Assembly: GCA_963555705.1 (NCBI GenBank)
Contig: OY743180.1
Span: forward strand, 36,116,129 to 36,180,128
Reading direction: 5' to 3'
Length of the DNA: 64,000 nucleotides
Origin: Ligustrum vulgare
Lineage: Eukaryota > Streptophyta > Magnoliopsida > Lamiales > Oleaceae
Shown here: positions 1-10,437 of the stretch, piece by piece
Layout of the letters: each line of letters starts with the position of its first letter
Position numbering within the stretch: position 1 is the first letter of the stretch
Program-made: the position numbers and the translations under genes
The notes under the pieces: model-generated
Told to the model about the DNA's origin: nothing
The model's database searches: none
What the model saw: only the letters and a program-made list of their open reading frames with translations

Positions 1-93
1 TCCTATTTCCACTTTTACTCGTACATCGACATACCTACCCAAGGTCCTTCCCCTATCCGAATAAAAGTTACCAACTTCTTCAACTCCCGGCCT
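1..93 (+). repeat. Tail of a long-type monomer (end of half B)
   Basis: These bases match the last part of half B in long-type monomers, for example the stretch ending at 4805. They start inside the 47-bp segment present only in long monomers and run to the GACTCCTATTA block at 94. The array therefore extends upstream of the window, and the preceding monomer was of the long class. Confidence 0.9.
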
Positions 94-573
94 GACTCCT
101 ATTAACTCAGGAAATCTACTTCAAACATGCAATAATAATTAATTCAAAACTGAAAACAAAATCTAAAGGACCATAAGAATTTAAATAAATAAACTACTTC
201 CTTTACGAGAAGTACGGTTGTAGCCAGTCCAAGTGTCCATATTGAAAAGCATCCCGAAATGACAACTATTCTACGAGAACAGCAAATGTAATCGTTAATA
301 ACAATCTTTATCAAGCAAATCTTTACAAATATTTTAAAGAAAATAATAGTAAACAATGTAATAATACATATACTGCAATACAAGAAGATGAAATTTCATA
401 CACTACTCTTACTTCTACATATGAAATTTTAATAACCGCTCCAACCTATTGTTACTCTTACCCCCATTCGTTAAATTTAGTGTCTACTTCAGCTATTACT
501 CAAACTGTGACTTACCAACTCCTACAACATCCCGTACTCGTATAATAGTTATTACTCACTTCACTCCTACTCC
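94..573 (+). repeat. Half A of the monomer (reference copy, 480 bp)
   Basis: Half A starts at GACTCCTATTAACTCAGG and ends just before the next GACTCCTATTAACTCAAG at 574. It aligns with half B from its first base: the first 16 bases are identical, and matched blocks recur further on (TATTCTACGAG, TCAAGCAAATCTT, ATGAAATTTCAT, GTTACTCT). Half A contains two TTACTC copies at 452-457 and 496-501, the counterparts of the direct repeats that flank the variable 47-bp segment of half B. Its last 80 bases are C-rich and carry ACTCCT/ACTCCG hexamer echoes. A 79-codon frame on the minus strand and a 63-codon frame on the plus strand overlap it but are judged non-coding. Confidence 0.9.
388..399. other. 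Conserved 12-bp palindrome ATGAAATTTCAT, half A reference site
   Basis: This is a perfect inverted repeat without spacer. The same 12 bases occur at the matching place in half B (874-885), although the halves are otherwise strongly diverged, and in nearly every monomer checked. Exceptions seen: half A of the monomer at 31337 (near 31631), and half B of the monomers at 19870, 26534 and 30367 (first base A to T, for example 20650). A dimeric DNA-binding protein site is an inference; no known protein is claimed. Confidence 0.7.
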
Positions 574-592
574 GACTCCTATTAACTCAAGT
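551..592 (+). repeat. C-rich ACTCC-hexamer stretch at the half A/half B junction
   Basis: Short direct echoes (ACTCCT, ACTCCG, ACTCCT) lead into GACTCCTATTAACTCA, which is identical at the start of both halves in this monomer (94-109 and 574-589). It is the best conserved stretch between halves and a natural substrate for out-of-register exchange. Read in frame it gives the TPTPTP run of the spurious 63-codon frame. Confidence 0.6.
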
Positions 593-873
593 AATCTACG
601 TCGAACATACACTAATTATAAATTCAATATTAAAAACTAAATCGAACTGGCCATAATAAACATTTCACTAAAAGAAATAATTCCCTTATAAGCAACTAGG
701 TTGTCGGCATATCAAGTGTGGAGTGTTAAGACCATTCCAAAAGACCAGTATTCTACGAGCACGTCTTCTGCAATCAATACAAATATTTAATCATTGTCAA
801 GCAAATCTTATATAATATTTTAAAGTATACAAAAATAAACTTTGCAATAATAAATCTATTGCAATACTAAAAT

Positions 874-885
874 ATGAAATTTCAT
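874..885. other. Conserved 12-bp palindrome ATGAAATTTCAT, half B reference site
   Basis: It has the same core as at 388-399. In half B the flanking bases extend it to a 14-bp palindrome, TATGAAATTTCATA (873-886). Centre-to-centre spacing alternates at 486 bp and 438 bp in short monomers, and the second interval is longer in long monomers. The phase is therefore regular within each HOR. Confidence 0.7.
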
Positions 886-929
886 AAACTTGTCTTACTC
901 CAAATAAAAAAACTTTCAGTAGCAGTTCC

Positions 930-941
930 TAACAATTGTTA
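930..941. other. 12-bp palindrome TAACAATTGTTA in half B beside the 47-bp indel
   Basis: This perfect inverted repeat (MfeI core CAATTG) overlaps the first TTACTC repeat that bounds the 47-bp indel. Half A has only a decayed counterpart (AACCTATTGTTA, 443-454). Variants with AACAATTTTTAC occur near 14985, 16880 and 23537, and AAACAATTGTTA near 20705. It may be a protein site or simply a hairpin that promoted the 47-bp deletion. Confidence 0.6.
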
Positions 942-1941
942 CTCGTACATCGACATACCTACCCCAGGTCCTTACCCTATCCGAATAAAAGTTACCAACT
1001 TCTTCAACTCCCAGTCCGACTCCTATTAGCTCAGAAAATCTACTTCAAACATACAATAATAATGAATTCAAAACTGAAAAAAAAATCTAAAGGACCATAA
1101 GAATTTAAATAAATAAACTACTTCCTTTACGAGAAGTACGGTTGTAGCCAGTCCAAGCGTCCATATTGAAAAGCATCCCGAAATGACAACTATTCTACGA
1201 GAACAGCCAATGTAATCGTTAATAACAATCTTTATCAAGCAAATCTTTACAAATATTTTAAAGAAAATAATAGTAAACAATGTAATAATACATATACTGC
1301 AATACAAGAAGATGAAATTTCATACACTACTCTTACTTCTACTTATGAAATTTTAATAACCGCTCCAACCTATTGTTACTCTTACCCCCATTCGTTAAAT
1401 TTAGTGTCTACTTCAGCTATTACTCCAACTGTGACTTACCAACTTCTACGACATCCCGTACTCGTATAATAGTTATTACTCACTTCACTCCTACTCCGAC
1501 TCCTATTAACTCAAGTAATCTGCGTCAAACATACACTAATTATAAATTCGATATTAAAAACTAAATCGAACTGGCCATAATAAACATTTCACTAAAAGAA
1601 ATAATTCCCTTATAAGCAACTAGGTTGTCGGCATATCAAGTGTGTAGTGTTAAAACCATTCAAAAAGACCAGTATTCTACGAGGTCGTCTTCTGTAATCA
1701 ATACAAATATTTAATCATTGTCAAGCAAATCTTAAATAATATTTTAAAGTATACAAAAATAAACTTTACAATAATAAATCTATTGCAATACTAAAATATG
1801 AAATTTCATAAACTTGTCTTACTCCAAATAAAAAAACTTTCAGTAGCAGTTCCTAACAATTGTTACTCGTACATCGACATACCTACCCCAGGTCCTTACC
1901 CTATCCGAATAAAAGTTACCAACTTCTTCAACTCCCAGTCC

Positions 1942-2911
1942 GACTCCTATTAGCTCAGGAAATCTACTTCAAACATACAATAATAATGAATTCAAAACTG
2001 AAAACAAAATCTAAAGGACCATAAGAATTTAAATAAATAAACTACTTCCTTTACGAGAAGTACGGTTGTAGCCAGTCCAAGCGTCCATATTGAAAAGCAT
2101 CCCGAAATGACAACTATTCTACGAGAACAGCCAATGTAATCGTTAATAACAATCTTTATCAAGCAAATCTTTACAAATATTTTAAAGAAAATAATAGTAA
2201 ACAATGTAATAATACATATACTGCAATACAAGAAGATGAAATTTCATACACTACTCTTACTTCTACTTATGAAATTTTAATAACCGCTCCAACCTATTGT
2301 TACTCTTACCCCCATTCGTTAAATTTAGTGTCTACTTCAGCTATTACTCCAACTGTGACTTACCAACTTCTACGACATCCCGTACTCGTATAATAGTTAT
2401 TACTCACTTCACTCCTACTCCGACTCCTATTAACTCAAGTAATCTGCGTCAAACATACACTAATTATAAATTCGATATTAAAAACTAAATCGAACTGGCC
2501 ATAATAAACATTTCACTAAAAGAAATAATTCCCTTATAAGCAACTAGGTTGTCGGCATACAAGTGTGTAGTGTTAAAACCATTCAAAAAGACCAGTATTC
2601 TACGAGTTCGTCTTCTGCAATCAATACAAATATTTAATCATTGTCAAGCAAATCTTAAATAATATTTTTAAGTATACAAAAATAAACTTTACAATAATAA
2701 ATCTATTGCAATACTAAAATATGAAATTTCATAAACTTGTCTTACTCCAAATAAAAAAAATTTCAGTAGCAGTTCCTAACAATTGTTACTCTGAATCCCA
2801 TATTTGTTAAACAATAGTTCCTATTTCCACTTTTACTCGTACATCGACATACCTACCCAAGGTCCTTCCCCTATCCGAATAAAAGTTACCAATTTCTTCA
2901 ACTCCCGGTCC
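1942..2911 (+). repeat. Reference long-type monomer (970 bp)
   Basis: This is the third monomer of the first higher-order unit. Its half B keeps the 47-bp segment at 2792-2838 that short monomers lack. The segment lies between TTACTC at 2786-2791 and TTACTC at 2833-2838. It also has a 1-bp deletion in the GGCATA(T)CAAGTG stretch of half B, shared with the monomers at 3836, 6652, 9468 and 12286, which marks them as the same monomer type (c). Confidence 0.92.
2792..2838 (+). repeat. 47-bp indel segment that defines long monomers
   Basis: The segment is present in long monomers and absent from short ones. Removing it leaves a single TTACTC where long monomers have two, one immediately before and one at the end of the segment, as expected for slippage or recombination between short direct repeats. 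The matching interval of half A (about 458-501) is retained in all A halves and aligns with this segment, sharing features such as CCCAT and TTGTTAAA/TCGTTAAA. I infer that the segment is ancestral and the short form derived. Confidence 0.85.
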
Positions 2912-4805
2912 GACTCCTATTAATTCAGGAAATCTACTTCAAACATGCAATAATAATTAATTCAAAACTGAAAACAAAATCTAAAGGACCATAAGAATTT
3001 AAATAAATAAACTACTTCCTTTACGAGAAGTACGGTTGTAGCCAGTCCAAGTGTCCATATTGAAAAGCATCCCGAAATGACAACTATTCTACGAGAACAG
3101 CAAATGTAATCGTTAATAACAATCTTTATCAAGCAAATCTTTACAAATATTTTAAAGAAAATAATAGTAAACAATGTAATAATACATATACTGCAATACA
3201 AGAAGATGAAATTTCATACACTACTCTTACTTCTACATATGAAATTTTAATAACCGCTCCAACCTATTGTTACTCTTACCCCCATTCGTTAAATTTAGTG
3301 TCTACTTCAGCTATTACTCCAACTGTGACTTACCAACTTCTACGACATCCCGTACTCGTATAATAGTTATTACTCACTTCACTCCTACTCCGACTCCTAT
3401 TAACTCAAGTAATCTGCGTCAAACATACACTAATTATAAATTCGATATTAAAAACTAAATCGAACTGGCCATAATAAACATTTCACTAAAAGAAATAATT
3501 CCCTTATAAGCAACTAGGTTGTCGGCATATCAAGTGTGTAGTGTTAAAACCATTCAAAAAGACCAGTATTCTACGAGGTCGTCTTCTGTAATCAATACAA
3601 ATATTTAATCATTGTCAAGCAAATCTTAAATAATATTTTAAAGTATACAAAAATAAACTTTACAATAATAAATCTATTGCAATACTAAAATATGAAATTT
3701 CATAAACTTGTCTTACTCCAAATAAAAAAACTTTCAGTAGCAGTTCCTAACAATTGTTACTCGTACATCGACATACCTACCCCAGGTCCTTACCCTATCC
3801 GAATAAAAGTTACCAACTTCTTCAACTCCCAGTCCGACTCCTATTAGCTCAGGAAATCTACTTCAAACATACAATAATAATGAATTCAAAACTGAAAACA
3901 AAATCTAAAGGACCATAAGAATTTAAATAAATAAACTACTTCCTTTACGAGAAGTACGGTTGTAGCCAGTCCAAGCGTCCATATTGAAAAGCATCCCGAA
4001 ATGACAACTATTCTACGAGAACAGCCAATGTAATCGTTAATAACAATCTTTATCAAGCAAATCTTTACAAATATTTTAAAGAAAATAATAGTAAACAATG
4101 TAATAATACATATACTGCAATACAAGAAGATGAAATTTCATACACTACTCTTACTTCTACTTATGAAATTTTAATAACCGCTCCAACCTATTGTTACTCT
4201 TACCCCCATTCGTTAAATTTAGTGTCTACTTCAGCTATTACTCCAACTGTGACTTACCAACTTCTACGACATCCCGTACTCGTATAATAGTTATTACTCA
4301 CTTCACTCCTACTCCGACTCCTATTAACTCAAGTAATCTGCGTCAAACATACACTAATTATAAATTCGATATTAAAAACTAAATCGAACTGGCCATAATA
4401 AACATTTCACTAAAAGAAATAATTCCCTTATAAGCAACTAGGTTGTCGGCATACAAGTGTGTAGTGTTAAAACCATTCAAAAAGACCAGTATTCTACGAG
4501 TTCGTCTTCTGCAATCAATACAAATATTTAATCATTGTCAAGCAAATCTTAAATAATATTTTTAAGTATACAAAAATAAACTTTACAATAATAAATCTAT
4601 TGCAATACTAAAATATGAAATTTCATAAACTTGTCTTACTCCAAATAAAAAAAATTTCAGTAGCAGTTCCTAACAATTGTTACTCTGAATCCCATATTTG
4701 TTAAACAATAGTTCCTATTTCCACTTTTACTCGTACATCGACATACCTACCCAAGGTCCTTCCCCTATCCGAATAAAAGTTACCAACTTCTTCAACTCCC
4801 GGCCT
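2912..4805 (+). repeat. Collapsed higher-order repeat, copy 2 ((a/b)-c, 1894 bp)
   Basis: The monomer at 2912 begins as type a (the TTAATTAATTC state, and the a-specific base at 3237) but continues as type b (the b-specific base at 3320, then the GAGGTCGTC half-B variant). It is followed directly by type c at 3836. The unit is exactly one 924-bp monomer shorter than its 2818-bp neighbour. This is the expected product of unequal crossover between an a and a b monomer, with the exchange point between 3238 and 3319. Confidence 0.85.
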
Positions 4806-7621
4806 GACTCCTATTAACTCAGGAAATCTACTTCAAACATGCAATAATAATTAATTCAAAACTGAAAACAAAATCTAAAGGACCATAAGAATTTAAATAA
4901 ATAAACTACTTCCTTTACGAGAAGTACGGTTCTAGCCAGTCCAAGTGTCCATATTGAAAAGCATCCCGAAATGACAACTATTCTACGAGAACAGCAAATG
5001 TAATCGTTAATAACAATCTTTATCAAGCAAATCTTTACAAATATTTTAAAGAAAATAATAGTAAACAATGTAATAATACATATACTGCAATACAAGAAGA
5101 TGAAATTTCATACACTACTCTTACTTCTACATATGAAATTTTAATAACCGCTCCAACCTATTGTTACTCTTACCCCCATTCGTTAAATTTAGTGTCTACT
5201 TCAGCTATTACTCAAACTGTGACTTACCAACTCCTACAACATCCCGTACTCGTATAATAGTTATTACTCACTTCACTCCTACTCCGACTCCTATTAACTC
5301 AAGTAATCTACGTCGAACATACACTAATTATAAATTCAATATTAAAAACTAAATCGAACTGGCCATAATAAACATTTCACTAAAAGAAATAATTCCCTTA
5401 TAAGCAACTAGGTTGTCGGCATATCAAGTGTGGAGTGTTAAGACCATTCCAAAAGACCAGTATTCTACGAGCACGTCTTCTGCAATCAATACAAATATTT
5501 AATCATTGTCAAGCAAATCTTATATAATATTTTAAAGTATACAAAAATAAACTTTGCAATAATAAATCTATTGCAATACTAAAATATGAAATTTCATAAA
5601 CTTGTCTTACTCCAAATAAAAAAACTTTCAGTAGCAGTTCCTAACAATTGTTACTCGTACATCGACATACCTACCCCAGGTCCTTACCCTATCCGAATAA
5701 AAGTTACCAACTTCTTCAACTCCCAGTCCGACTCCTATTAGCTCAGAAAATCTACTTCAAACATACAATAATAATGAATTCAAAACTGAAAAAAAAATCT
5801 AAAGGACCATAAGAATTTAAATAAATAAACTACTTCCTTTACGAGAAGTACGGTTGTAGCCAGTCCAAGCGTCCATATTGAAAAGCATCCCGAAATGACA
5901 ACTATTCTACGAGAACAGCCAATGTAATCGTTAATAACAATCTTTATCAAGCAAATCTTTACAAATATTTTAAAGAAAATAATAGTAAACAATGTAATAA
6001 TACATATACTGCAATACAAGAAGATGAAATTTCATACTACTCTTACTTCTACTTATGAAATTTTAATAACCGCTCCAACCTATTGTTACTCTTACCCCCA
6101 TTCGTTAAATTTAGTGTCTACTTCAGCTATTACTCCAACTGTGACTTACCAACTTCTACGACATCCCGTACTCGTATAATAGTTATTACTCACTTCACTC
6201 CTATTCCGACTCCTATTAACTCAAGTAATCTGCGTCAAACATACACTAATTATAAATTCGATATTAAAAACTAAATCGAACTGGCCATAATAAACATTTC
6301 ACTAAAAGAAATAATTCCCTTATAAGCAACTAGGTTGTCGGCATATCAAGTGTGTAGTGTTAAAACCATTCAAAAAGACCAGTATTCTACGAGGTCGTCT
6401 TCTGTAATCAATACAAATATTTAATCATTGTCAAGCAAATCTTAAATAATATTTTAAAGTATACAAAAATAAACTTTACAATAATAAATCTATTGCAATA
6501 CTAAAATATGAAATTTCATAAACTTGTCTTACTCCAAATAAAAAAACTTTCAGTAGCAGTTCCTAACAATTGTTACTCGTACATCGACATACCTACCCCA
6601 GGTCCTTACCCTATCCGAATAAAAGTTACCAACTTCTTCAACTCCCAGTCCGACTCCTATTAGCTCAGGAAATCTACTTCAAACATACAATAATAATGAA
6701 TTCAAAACTGAAAACAAAATCTAAAGGACCATAAGAATTTAAATAAATAAACTACTTCCTTTACGAGAAGTACGGTTGTAGCCAGTCCAAGCGTCCATAT
6801 TGAAAAGCATCCCGAAATGACAACTATTCTACGAGAACAGCCAATGTAATCGTTAATAACAATCTTTATCAAGCAAATCTTTACAAATATTTTAAAGAAA
6901 ATAATAGTAAACAATGTAATAATACATATACTGCAATACAAGAAGATGAAATTTCATACACTACTCTTACTTCTACTTATGAAATTTTAATAACCGCTCC
7001 AACCTATTGTTACTCTTACCCCCATTCGTTAAATTTAGTGTCTACTTCAGCTATTACTCCAACTGTGACTTACCAACTTCTACGACATCCCGTACTCGTA
7101 TAATAGTTATTACTCACTTCACTCCTACTCCGACTCCTATTAACTCAAGTAATCTGCGTCAAACATACACTAATTATAAATTCGATATTAAAAACTAAAT
7201 CGAACTGGCCATAATAAACATTTCACTAAAAGAAATAATTCCCTTATAAGCAACTAGGTTGTCGGCATACAAGTGTGTAGTGTTAAAACCATTCAAAAAG
7301 ACCAGTATTCTACGAGTTCGTCTTCTGCAATCAATACAAATATTTAATCATTGTCAAGCAAATCTTAAATAATATTTTTAAGTATACAAAAATAAACTTT
7401 ACAATAATAAATCTATTGCAATACTAAAATATGAAATTTCATAAACTTGTCTTACTCCAAATAAAAAAAATTTCAGTAGCAGTTCCTAACAATTGTTACT
7501 CTGAATCCCATATTTGTTAAACAATAGTTCCTATTTCCACTTTTACTCGTACATCGACATACCTACCCAAGGTCCTTCCCCTAACCGAATAAAAGTTACC
7601 AATTTCTTCAACTCCCGGTCC
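4806..7621 (+). repeat. Trimeric higher-order repeat, copy 3 (a-b-c, 2816 bp)
   Basis: Monomers start at 4806, 5730 and 6652. Half B of its a monomer carries the TTATATAATATT and TTTGCAATAA states, as in copy 1. Its b monomer has a 2-bp deletion (CATACTACTC for CATACACTACTC, near 6036), which is shared with copy 4 but not copies 1 or 5. Confidence 0.88.
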
Positions 7622-10437
7622 GACTCCTATTAATTCAGGAAATCTACTTCAAACATGCAATAATAATTAATTCAAAACTGAAAACAAAATCTAAAGGACC
7701 ATAAGAATTTAAATAAATAAACTACTTCCTTTACGAGAAGTACGGTTGTAGCCAGTCCAAGTGTCCATATTGAAAAGCATCCCGAAATGACAACTATTCT
7801 ACGAGAACAGCAAATGTAATCGTTAATAACAATCTTTATCAAGCAAATCTTTACAAATATTTTAAAGAAAATAATAGTAAACAATGTAATAATACATATA
7901 CTGCAATACAAGAAGATGAAATTTCATACACTACTCTTACTTCTACATATGAAATTTTAATAACCGCTCCAACCTATTGTTACTCTTACCCCCATTCGTT
8001 AAATTTAGTGTCTACTTCAGCTATTACTCAAACTGTGACTTACCAACTCCTACAACATCCCGTACTCGTATAATAGTTATTACTCACTTCACTCCTACTC
8101 CGACTCCTATTAACTCAAGTAATCTACGTCGAACATACACTAATTATAAATTCAATATTAAAAACTAAATCGAACTGGCCATAATAAACATTTCACTAAA
8201 AGAAATAATTCCCTTATAAGCAACTAGGTTGTCGGCATATCAAGTGTGGAGTGTTAAGACCATTCCAAAAGACCAGTATTCTACGAGCACGTCTTCTGCA
8301 ATCAATACAAATATTTAATCATTGTCAAGTAAATCTTAAATAATATTTTAATGTATACAAAAATAAACTTTACAATAATAAATCTATTGCAATACTAAAA
8401 TATGAAATTTCATAAACTTGTCTTACTCCAAATAAAAAAACTTTCAGTAGCAGTTCCTAACAATTGTTACTCGTACATCGACATACCTACCCCAGGTCCT
8501 TACCCTATCCGAATAAAAGTTACCAACTTCTTCAACTCCCAGTCCGACTCCTATTAGCTCAGGAAATCTACTTCAAACATACAATAATAATGAATTCAAA
8601 ACTGAAAAAAAAATCTAAAGGACCATAAGAATTTAAATAAATAAACTACTTCCTTTACGAGAAGTACGGTTGTAGCCAGTCCAAGCGTCCATATTGAAAA
8701 GCATCCCGAAATGACAACTATTCTACGAGAACAGCCAATGTAATCGTTAATAACAATCTTTATCAAGCAAATCTTTACAAATATTTTAAAGAAAATAATA
8801 GTAAACAATGTAATAATACATATACTGCAATACAAGAAGATGAAATTTCATACTACTCTTACTTCTACTTATGAAATTTTAATAACCGCTCCAACCTATT
8901 GTTACTCTTACCCCCATTCGTTAAATTTAGTGTCTACTTCAGCTATTACTCCAACTGTGACTTACCAACTTCTACGACATCCCGTACTCGTATAATAGTT
9001 ATTACTCACTTCACTCCTATTCCGACTCCTATTAACTCAAGTAATCTGCGTCAAACATACACTAATTATAAATTCGATATTAAAAACTAAATCGAACTGG
9101 CCATAATAAACATTTCACTAAAAGAAATAATTCCCTTATAAGCAACTAGGTTGTCGGCATATCAAGTGTGTAGTGTTAAAACCATTCAAAAAGACCAGTA
9201 TTCTACGAGGTCGTCTTCTGTAATCAATACAAATATTTAATCATTGTCAAGCAAATCTTAAATAATATTTTAAAGTATACAAAAATAAACTTTACAATAA
9301 TAAATCTATTGCAATACTAAAATATGAAATTTCATAAACTTGTCTTACTCCAAATAAAAAAACTTTCAGTAGCAGTTCCTAACAATTGTTACTCGTACAT
9401 CGACATACCTACCCCAGGTCCTTACCCTATCCGAATAAAAGTTACCAACTTCTTCAACTCCCAGTCCGACTCCTATTAGCTCAGGAAATCTACTTCAAAC
9501 ATACAATAATAATGAATTCAAAACTGAAAACAAAATCTAAAGGACCATAAGAATTTAAATAAATAAACTACTTCCTTTACGAGAAGTACGGTTGTAGCCA
9601 GTCCAAGCGTCCATATTGAAAAGCATCCCGAAATGACAACTATTCTACGAGAACAGCCAATGTAATCGTTAATAACAATCTTTATCAAGCAAATCTTTAC
9701 AAATATTTTAAAGAAAATAATAGTAAACAATGTAATAATACATATACTGCAATACAAGAAGATGAAATTTCATACACTACTCTTACTTCTACTTATGAAA
9801 TTTTAATAACCGCTCCAACCTATTGTTACTCTTACCCCCATTCGTTAAATTTAGTGTCTACTTCAGCTATTACTCCAACTGTGACTTACCAACTTCTACG
9901 ACATCCCGTACTCGTATAATAGTTATTACTCACTTCACTCCTACTCCGACTCCTATTAACTCAAGTAATCTGCGTCAAACATACACTAATTATAAATTCG
10001 ATATTAAAAACTAAATCGAACTGGCCATAATAAACATTTCACTAAAAGAAATAATTCCCTTATAAGCAACTAGGTTGTCGGCATACAAGTGTGTAGTGTT
10101 AAAACCATTCAAAAAGACCAGTATTCTACGAGTTCGTCTTCTGCAATCAATACAAATATTTAATCATTGTCAAGCAAATCTTAAATAATATTTTTAAGTA
10201 TACAAAAATAAACTTTACAATAATAAATCTATTGCAATACTAAAATATGAAATTTCATAAACTTGTCTTACTCCAAATAAAAAAAATTTCAGTAGCAGTT
10301 CCTAACAATTGTTACTCTGAATCCCATATTTGTTAAACAATAGTTCCTATTTCCACTTTTACTCGTACATCGACATACCTACCCAAGGTCCTTCCCCTAA
10401 CCGAATAAAAGTTACCAATTTCTTCAACTCCCGGTCC
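7622..10437 (+). repeat. Trimeric higher-order repeat, copy 4 (a-b-c, 2816 bp)
   Basis: Monomers start at 7622, 8546 and 9468. The b monomer has the same 2-bp deletion as copy 3 (near 8852). Half B of the a monomer has the TCAAGTAAATC and TTTAATGTATAC states shared with copy 5. The CTAACCGAAT variant just upstream (about 7582) is also shared with copy 5. Confidence 0.88.

Larger units (their letters stand above)
574..1017 (+). repeat. Half B of the monomer (reference short form, 444 bp)
   Basis: This is the diverged partner of half A. By eye it is roughly 60-70% identical where the two align without gaps, far less alike than whole monomers are to each other. It therefore reflects an old duplication that preceded amplification of the 924-bp unit. 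Half B carries an A-rich run of variable length near 904-912, the palindrome TAACAATTGTTA at 930-941, then a C-rich end resembling the end of half A. In this short form the 47 bp after the first TTACTC are missing. The conserved palindrome ATGAAATTTCAT is at 874-885. Confidence 0.88.
94..2911 (+). repeat. Trimeric higher-order repeat, copy 1 (a-b-c, 2818 bp)
   Basis: Monomers a (94), b (1018) and c (1942) have lengths 924, 924 and 970. Diagnostic states: a has TTAATTAATTC in place of AATGAATTC and the ACATATG variant at about 415. b has an eight-A run after AAAACTG and the GAGGTCGTCTTCTGTAATC variant in half B. c has the 1-bp deletion in half B and the 47-bp segment. The same order recurs at 4806, 7622 and 10438. 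Confidence 0.9.

Noticed and set aside
144..383. 79-codon open frame on the minus strand, repeated in most monomers
   Set aside because: It opens with TTG, not ATG, in this monomer and its repeats. Differences between copies are mostly amino-acid changing. It is interrupted in several monomers, for example by TGA near 28690, at 42050-42052 and in the monomers at 43722, 47510 and 52221. It reads through in others (23675-23956). Repeated occurrence follows from the DNA repeat itself. The hydrophobic product is what AT-rich sequence gives by chance.
541..560. TATAAT/TTATAAG promoter-like motifs (e.g. CGTATAATAG, CCCTTATAAGC)
   Set aside because: Such motifs are expected by chance at about 34% G+C, and no transcript start, downstream gene or partner element supports them.
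449..640. 63-codon open frame on the plus strand, repeated in most monomers
   Set aside because: It starts only at TTG, is destroyed by the 38-bp deletion (14605, 23159), by TAG at 43189 and by a 1-bp deletion near 63879, and loses its stop at 62825-63067. The Thr-Pro run is just the ACTCCT/ACTCCG DNA repeat. No sign of selection for protein.
1028..1042. tRNA-like A-box look-alike (TAGCTCAG) at the start of half A in some monomers, hinting at a SINE or tRNA origin
   Set aside because: No matching B box at a usual distance (GGTTGTAGCC does not fit), and no cloverleaf or acceptor stem. The match is only eight bases.
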